Assembly: GCA_023428515.1 (NCBI GenBank)
Contig: JAEYXI010000149.1
Coordinates: 1-10,133 of the forward strand
Source: Pseudomonadota bacterium
GTDB lineage: Bacteria > Pseudomonadota > Alphaproteobacteria > Rhizobiales > Rhizobiaceae
Length of the DNA stretch: 10,133 bases
Direction of reading: 5' to 3'
The notes below the pieces were generated by a model. It worked only from the letters and a program-made list of their open reading frames with translations, searched no databases and had not been told where the DNA came from. Below, piece by piece: positions 6,304 through 10,133 of this stretch (position 1 is its first letter; each line of letters starts with the position of its first letter). Made by a program: the position numbers and the translations under genes.

Positions 6304-7245
6304 ATGCTGCTGGGACGCGTCGCAAACGGCCTTTACTGGATGAACCGCTATATCGAGCGGGCGGAGAACATGGCGCGTCTGGTCGATGCCGGGCTGCGCA
6401 TGGCGCTCACCCGCACGCAAGGCGCCGAGGATGAGTGGAAATCGGTGCTTTTGTCGGCGGGCGCCGATGTCGGCTTCGGTGAAAGATATAGTGAATACAC
6501 TGCTGCTGCCGTCTCGGATTTCCTCATCCGCGATACCTCCAATCCGTCGAGTTCCATGTCTTCGATGGAAACGGCGCGCTTCAATGCGCGCATGGTGCGC
6601 ACGGCGCTGACGCGCGAGACATGGGAGGCCATCAACGAGGCGTGGATGGCGCTGAAACGCATGCTCGCCAATCCGATCGACGAGCGCGACCTGCCGCAGG
6701 TCCTCGACGCGATCAAGCGCGAGACGGCGCTCATCCGCGGCTGCTTCTACGGCACCATGCTCAGGAACGAGATCTTCGATTTCGCGCAGATCGGCACCTA
6801 TGTCGAGCGCGCCGACAACACCGCGCGCATCCTCGACGTCAAATATTACGTGCTGCTGCCGTCCGTGTCCTGGGTCGGCTCGACGCTCGACAACTACCAG
6901 TGGGAATCCATCCTGCGCTCGGTCTCGGCGCACCGTTCCTACCGTTGGGTCTATGACGCCGAATACCGCCCGACCAATATAGCCGACTACCTTATCCTGA
7001 ACGGCCGCATGCCGCGTTCGCTGACCTTCTGCTACCGTTTCCTCGCCGAGCATCTCAGATTCCGCGAGGAGGATTACGGGCTGAGGCTGCCTTGCCACAG
7101 CACGGTCGAGCGGACGCTGGCCAAGCTGAAGGTCGGCTCGATCAAGCACATATTCGACGCCGGCCTGCACGAATTCCTGACCGACTTCATCCGCGACAAC
7201 TACCGTCTCGGCGACGAGGTCGCCAAAGACTACCGTTTCCACTGA
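6304..7245 (+). CDS. Alpha-E domain protein (DUF403)
   Basis: This 313-residue helical protein belongs to the alpha-E family, which is almost always encoded next to a circularly permuted ATP-grasp gene. Its biochemical role is unknown, and it is thought to work with that enzyme. The protein opens with the family start MLLGRVANGLYWMNRYIERAEN. The motif YIERAENMAR (17-26) returns as YVERADNTAR at 166-175, showing an internal duplication of a helical unit. No signal peptide or membrane segment is seen. Length is close to the family norm. The ATG at 6304 follows the ATP-grasp stop by 19 bases; GAGGG is present upstream but rather far (about 16 bases). The stop is ten bases before the start of the transglutaminase-like gene, which fits one transcript. 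Confidence 0.93.
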   Translation: MLLGRVANGLYWMNRYIERAENMARLVDAGLRMALTRTQGAEDEWKSVLLSAGADVGFGERYSEYTAAAVSDFLIRDTSNPSSSMSSMETARFNARMVRTALTRETWEAINEAWMALKRMLANPIDERDLPQVLDAIKRETALIRGCFYGTMLRNEIFDFAQIGTYVERADNTARILDVKYYVLLPSVSWVGSTLDNYQWESILRSVSAHRSYRWVYDAEYRPTNIADYLILNGRMPRSLTFCYRFLAEHLRFREEDYGLRLPCHSTVERTLAKLKVGSIKHIFDAGLHEFLTDFIRDNYRLGDEVAKDYRFH

Positions 7246-7255
7246 GCGAGGCACG

Positions 7256-8049
7256 ATGCGGCTGAAAATCTCGCACCGGACCGAATACAGCTACGACGTG
7301 CCGGTGCAATACGCATTGCAGCGCCTCAGGCTGGTGCCGCGCGGCGGCAAGACGCAGGCCGTGCACAGCTGGTCGCTGAAGGTGGAAGGGGCGAGCGAGG
7401 AGGCGCATTTCATCGACCACTTCGAGAACGATACGCGGCTGGTGAGCATCGCCGGCGATGCGACCACGATCGGCGTCGACGCCTGGGGCGAGGTCGAGAC
7501 GTTCGATACCGCCGGCGTGTTCGGCGAGCACATGGGGTTTGCGCCGCTCTGGCTCTTCGGCACGAAACGACGCTGACCGCGCCCGGCGAGGCGATCCGCG
7601 ATCTCGCGGCCGCGATCGGGCCGGGCTCGGAACTCGACCGGCTGCACCGGCTGATGAACACCATCCAGGAGGAAGTCGCCTACACGATCGGCGCGACGGA
7701 TGCCGGCACGACTGCCGAAGAGGCGCTGAGGCAGGGCTCCGGTGTCTGCCAGGATCACGCGCATATCTTCACCGCCGCGGCGCGCCTGCTCGACTTCCCG
7801 GCGCGCTATGTCAGCGGCTACCTCATGATGAACGACACCATCGACCAAGCGGCCAGCCACGCCTGGGCCGAGGCCTACGTCCCCGGCCTCGGCTGGGTCG
7901 CCTTCGACGCCTCGAATGGAATTTCGCCTGACGAGCGCTATGTACGCATGGCGGTGGGCCGCGACTACCGCGACGCCATGCCGGTGTCGGGAATCCGCCT
8001 TGGGCGGGCGGAAGAACAGCTTGCCGTCTCGGTCACGGTAGAGCAGTAA
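7256..8049 (+). pseudogene. Transglutaminase-like protein, split by a one-base frameshift
   Basis: Two frames together encode one bacterial transglutaminase-like protein with a beta-rich N-terminal domain. The first frame, from ATG 7256, opens MRLKISHRTEYSYD and is correct to about PLWLF at 7544-7558, then hits TGA at 7574-7576. The family sequence continues in another frame from 7561 as HETTLTAPGEAIRDLA to TAA at 8047-8049. Restoring one lost base near 7558-7561 (for example TTCCGGCAC, Phe-Arg-His) gives a 264-residue protein, normal for the family. The catalytic triad survives in the second part: Cys165 in GSGVCQDHAH, His202 in ASHAWAEAY and Asp218 in FDASNG (numbers of the repaired protein). 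Either the gene is freshly broken or the sequence has an error. If broken, the product lacks the whole catalytic domain. The family may act as a peptidase or amidase in this cluster. Confidence 0.88.
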
Positions 8050-8079
8050 TCCCGCATCGCCGATGCCAGAATCGATTCG

Positions 8080-8814
8080 ATGACGTATTGCGTAGGATTA
8101 AAGATCGACCGGGGGCTCGTGTTCATGTCGGACACGCGCACCAATGCGGGCATCGATTCCATCTCCACCTTCCGCAAGATGCATGTCTGGGAAGAGCCGG
8201 GCGAGCGCGTCATCGTTTTGATGTCGGCCGGCAACCTCGCCACCACCCAGTCGGTCGTCAGCATCCTCGCCGAGCGCACCAAGGCCGTCAACGAACGCGC
8301 GCCGACGCTGCTTGAGATGCCGTCGATGTTCCAGACGGCGAAGATGGTCGGCAATGTGGTCAAGGAGGTGATCGCGCATTCGTCGCCGGACGGCGAGAGG
8401 GCGGATTCCTACTTCAATGCTTCCTTCATCCTGGGTGGCCAGATCCGCGGCACGGAACCCAGGCTGTTCATGATCTACCCGGAAGGGAATTTCATCGAAT
8501 CCAGCGAGGACACGCCGTTTTTCCAGGTTGGCGAGACCAAATACGGCAAGCCGATCATCGTGCGCGCCTACGACCGGACGATGAGTTTTGCCGAAACCGT
8601 GAAGCTCCTGCTCGTCTCTTTCGATTCCACATTGAAGTCCAACCTGTCGGTCGGCCTGCCGCTCGATCTTCTCTTCTACGAGAAGAACAGCTTCAAGATC
8701 GGGCTTAAGAAACGCATAGCGCAAGACGACCCCTACTACCGCACCATATCGGACGGGTGGTCCAATGCGCTCAGGCAGGCGTTCAAGAGCCTGCCGGATT
8801 TCCCGGAAAGCTGA
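8080..8814 (+). CDS. Anbu, proteasome-like N-terminal nucleophile protease
   Basis: The 244-residue protein is of the Anbu type (ancestral beta subunit), a bacterial relative of the proteasome beta subunit and HslV. The opening MTYCVGLKIDRGLVFMSDTR is characteristic. Removal of Met exposes the Thr nucleophile at once, with no propeptide; Asp18 in MSDTRTNAG and Lys33 in STFRKMHVW (precursor numbering) match the active-site Asp and Lys of the superfamily. Family members assemble into large open ring or helical complexes; natural substrates are unclear. The NSFKIGLKKRI and DDPYYRTISDGW segments near the C-terminus also fit the family. The gene lies 30 bases after the transglutaminase-like gene and shares its strand, so it probably closes the ATP-grasp/alpha-E/transglutaminase transcript. 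No strong ribosome site is seen before the ATG. Confidence 0.94.
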   Translation: MTYCVGLKIDRGLVFMSDTRTNAGIDSISTFRKMHVWEEPGERVIVLMSAGNLATTQSVVSILAERTKAVNERAPTLLEMPSMFQTAKMVGNVVKEVIAHSSPDGERADSYFNASFILGGQIRGTEPRLFMIYPEGNFIESSEDTPFFQVGETKYGKPIIVRAYDRTMSFAETVKLLLVSFDSTLKSNLSVGLPLDLLFYEKNSFKIGLKKRIAQDDPYYRTISDGWSNALRQAFKSLPDFPES

Positions 8815-8836
8815 ACCCTTTCCCGGCGGCGCCGCC
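8803..8836 (+). terminator. Possible stem-loop over the anbu stop, next to a GC palindrome
   Basis: GGAAAG at 8805-8810 pairs with CTTTCC at 8818-8823, with the anbu stop codon in the loop. With one bulged base the stem extends by two more pairs (8803-8804 with 8825-8826). Directly after it, 8825-8836 is the perfect 12-bp palindrome GGCGGCGCCGCC; the two structures compete for bases. No T run follows, so termination is uncertain. An mRNA end or a weak attenuator before the decarboxylase gene are both possible. Confidence 0.25.
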
Positions 8837-8868
8837 TTCCGTTACTGTCAGATCAATCGCCAGCCGCC

Positions 8869-8877
8869 TGGGGAGGG
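8869..8877 (+). promoter_or_regulatory. Ribosome binding site GGGGAGGGG for the GTG-started decarboxylase
   Basis: A strong purine-rich GGGGAGGGG stretch ends about four bases before the GTG at 8882. It fixes this non-ATG start, because no in-frame ATG exists close by and the family N-terminus begins here. Confidence 0.65.
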
Positions 8878-8881
8878 GACT

Positions 8882-10133
8882 GTGGACCACGAAGAATTCC
8901 GAAAATGGTCGCATCGCGCCGCCGACTGGGGCGCGGACTACCGCGCCGCACTGCGTGAACGGCCTGTGCGGGCGCAGACTGAGCCAGGCGACATCGCGGC
9001 GCTGCTCGCAGCGTCCGCTCCCGAAGAGCCGGAGCCGATGGAGAAGATCTTCGCCGAATTCGAACGCGATATCGTGCCCGGCATGACGCATTGGCAGCAT
9101 CCGCGTTTCTTCGCTTATTTCCCGGCCAACGCCGCGCCGGTCTCGGTGGTCGCCGAATATCTCGTCAGCGCGATCGCCGCGCAGTGCATGCTCTGGCAGA
9201 CGTCACCGGCTGCCACGGAACTCGAGACGAAGGTCATCGACTGGCTGCGCCAGGCCCTTGGCCTGCCTGATCGCTTCTCAGGCGTCATCCAGGATTCTGC
9301 CTCGTCGGCGACGCTGTCGGCCGTGCTCGTCATGAGAGAGCGTGCGCTCCAATGGTCGGGCAACCGGTCCGGCCTGTCGGGTCAGCCGCGGCTTCGCGTC
9401 TATTCGTCCGACCAGGTCCACACCTCGATCGACCGCGCGATCTGGGTTTCCGGCATCGGCGAGGAAAATCTCGTGCGTGTGCCGACCGGCGGGCGTTGGC
9501 GCTCGATGACGCCGGACGCCCTCGAAGCGGCTATCAAGGCCGATCTGGCGGCCGGCCATCTTCCGGCCGGCGTGATCGCCTGCGTCGGCGGCACCAGCGT
9601 CGGCGCGACCGACGACATCGCCGCGGTCGGCGCCATCGCGCGAAAATACGGCCTTTACCTCCACGTCGATGCAGCCTGGGCGGGCTCGGCGATGATCTGC
9701 CCGGAGTTCCGCTCGTTCTGGCAGGGCGTCGAAGAGGCGGATTCGATCGTCTTCAATCCGCACAAATGGCTGGGCGCCCAGTTCGATTGCTCCATCCACT
9801 TCGTCCGCGATCCGGACAGCCTGGTGCGCACGCTGGCGATCAAGCCTGAATATCTGAAGACGCACGGCAAGGACGGCATCGTCAATTATTCGGAGTGGAC
9901 AGTGCCGCTCGGCCGCCGTTTCCGGGCACTGAAGCTTTGGTTCCTGCTTCGGGCGCATGGGCTGGAAGGCCTGCGCGAGATGATCCGCAACCACGTCCGC
10001 TGGAGCGAGAAGCTTGCCTCGCGGCTGGCCGAGGTTCCGGGCTTCGAGATCGTCACGGAGCCGATGCTGTCGCTCTTCACCTTCCGCCACCAGGCCTGCG
10101 ACGAGCACGCGAATGACGAGCATAACCTTGCGC
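8882..10133 (+). CDS. PLP-dependent group II (aromatic-amino-acid type) decarboxylase, 3' end cut by window
   Basis: This is a cytoplasmic pyridoxal-phosphate enzyme of the DDC/group II decarboxylase family, which removes the carboxyl group from aromatic amino acids or related substrates; the exact substrate cannot be told. There are 417 codons in the window out of an expected 470 or so. Family landmarks are HPRFFAYFPANAAPVSVVAE, WQTSPAATELE, His180 in SSDQVHTSIDRA (stacks on the cofactor), Asp263 in HVDAAWAGSA (binds the pyridine nitrogen) and Lys295 in FNPHKWLG (Schiff-base lysine). I chose GTG at 8882 because GGGGAGGGG stands just upstream and the product MDHEEFRKWSHRAADW has the usual N-terminal helix. 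It follows anbu by 67 bases on the same strand; whether it belongs to that transcript is open. Confidence 0.92.
   Translation, partial: MDHEEFRKWSHRAADWGADYRAALRERPVRAQTEPGDIAALLAASAPEEPEPMEKIFAEFERDIVPGMTHWQHPRFFAYFPANAAPVSVVAEYLVSAIAAQCMLWQTSPAATELETKVIDWLRQALGLPDRFSGVIQDSASSATLSAVLVMRERALQWSGNRSGLSGQPRLRVYSSDQVHTSIDRAIWVSGIGEENLVRVPTGGRWRSMTPDALEAAIKADLAAGHLPAGVIACVGGTSVGATDDIAAVGAIARKYGLYLHVDAAWAGSAMICPEFRSFWQGVEEADSIVFNPHKWLGAQFDCSIHFVRDPDSLVRTLAIKPEYLKTHGKDGIVNYSEWTVPLGRRFRALKLWFLLRAHGLEGLREMIRNHVRWSEKLASRLAEVPGFEIVTEPMLSLFTFRHQACDEHANDEHNLA

Noticed and set aside
6196..7254. 352-codon open frame on the minus strand opposite the alpha-E gene
   Set aside because: It covers exactly the conserved plus-strand gene and has antisense-like composition with no recognisable domain.
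7550..7580. Programmed ribosomal frameshifting in the transglutaminase-like gene
   Set aside because: There is no slippery heptamer, no stop codon placed at the shift point and no evident pseudoknot; a simple one-base deletion explains the data.
7458..7931. 157-codon plus-strand frame overlapping the transglutaminase-like gene
   Set aside because: It is the third frame, matching neither half of the conserved protein, and is Arg-rich as expected of an out-of-frame reading.
1..10133. CRISPR arrays, tRNA/rRNA genes, transposases, integrases, toxin-antitoxin pairs
   Set aside because: None was seen on reading both strands; the only repeat of note is the duplicated queA end.

Overview
The window looks like chromosome from a high-GC alphaproteobacterium of the order Hyphomicrobiales, most likely a Mesorhizobium/Phyllobacteriaceae-type organism. 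This rests on the GC-rich codon use, the protein variants seen, and the ATP-grasp/alpha-E/transglutaminase/Anbu gene set. The genus is an inference from remembered protein styles, not a search result. No rRNA, tRNA, CRISPR array or insertion sequence was seen.

Layout. (1) 1-1762, plus strand: the 3' part of a small YdcZ-type membrane transporter, then queA, then a small conserved protein of unknown function, each start overlapping or almost touching the previous stop. (2) 1778-2235: a diverged second copy of the last codons of queA, overlapping the tail of a minus-strand GFA-family gene. (3) 2316-3446: tgt. QueA and Tgt act in the same pathway, the making of queuosine in tRNA, but here are separated by the small gene, the queA remnant and the reversed GFA gene. 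The Tgt lacks three of the four usual zinc ligands. (4) 3449-4672: a secreted DUF4864 protein (minus strand, tail to tail with tgt) and a divergent DsbA-like thiol oxidoreductase with a Tat-like signal. A perfect 8-bp inverted repeat lies in the leader of the DUF4864 gene. (5) 4872-8814, plus strand: a compact run of circularly permuted ATP-grasp protein, alpha-E protein, transglutaminase-like protein and the proteasome-like protease Anbu. This is the most biologically interesting block. Its members recur together in bacteria and have been proposed to make and break peptide-like bonds, but their substrate is not settled. The transglutaminase-like gene is split here by a one-base frameshift. 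(6) 8882 to the right edge: most of a PLP-dependent group II decarboxylase, cut by the window end.

The best leads are the duplicated queA end flanking a small gene, the zinc-site loss in Tgt, the frameshift in the middle of the ATP-grasp/Anbu cluster, and the cluster itself. There is no intergenic stretch longer than 300 bases. The longest, between dsbA-like and the ATP-grasp gene, is about 200 bases and holds one convincing stem-loop.
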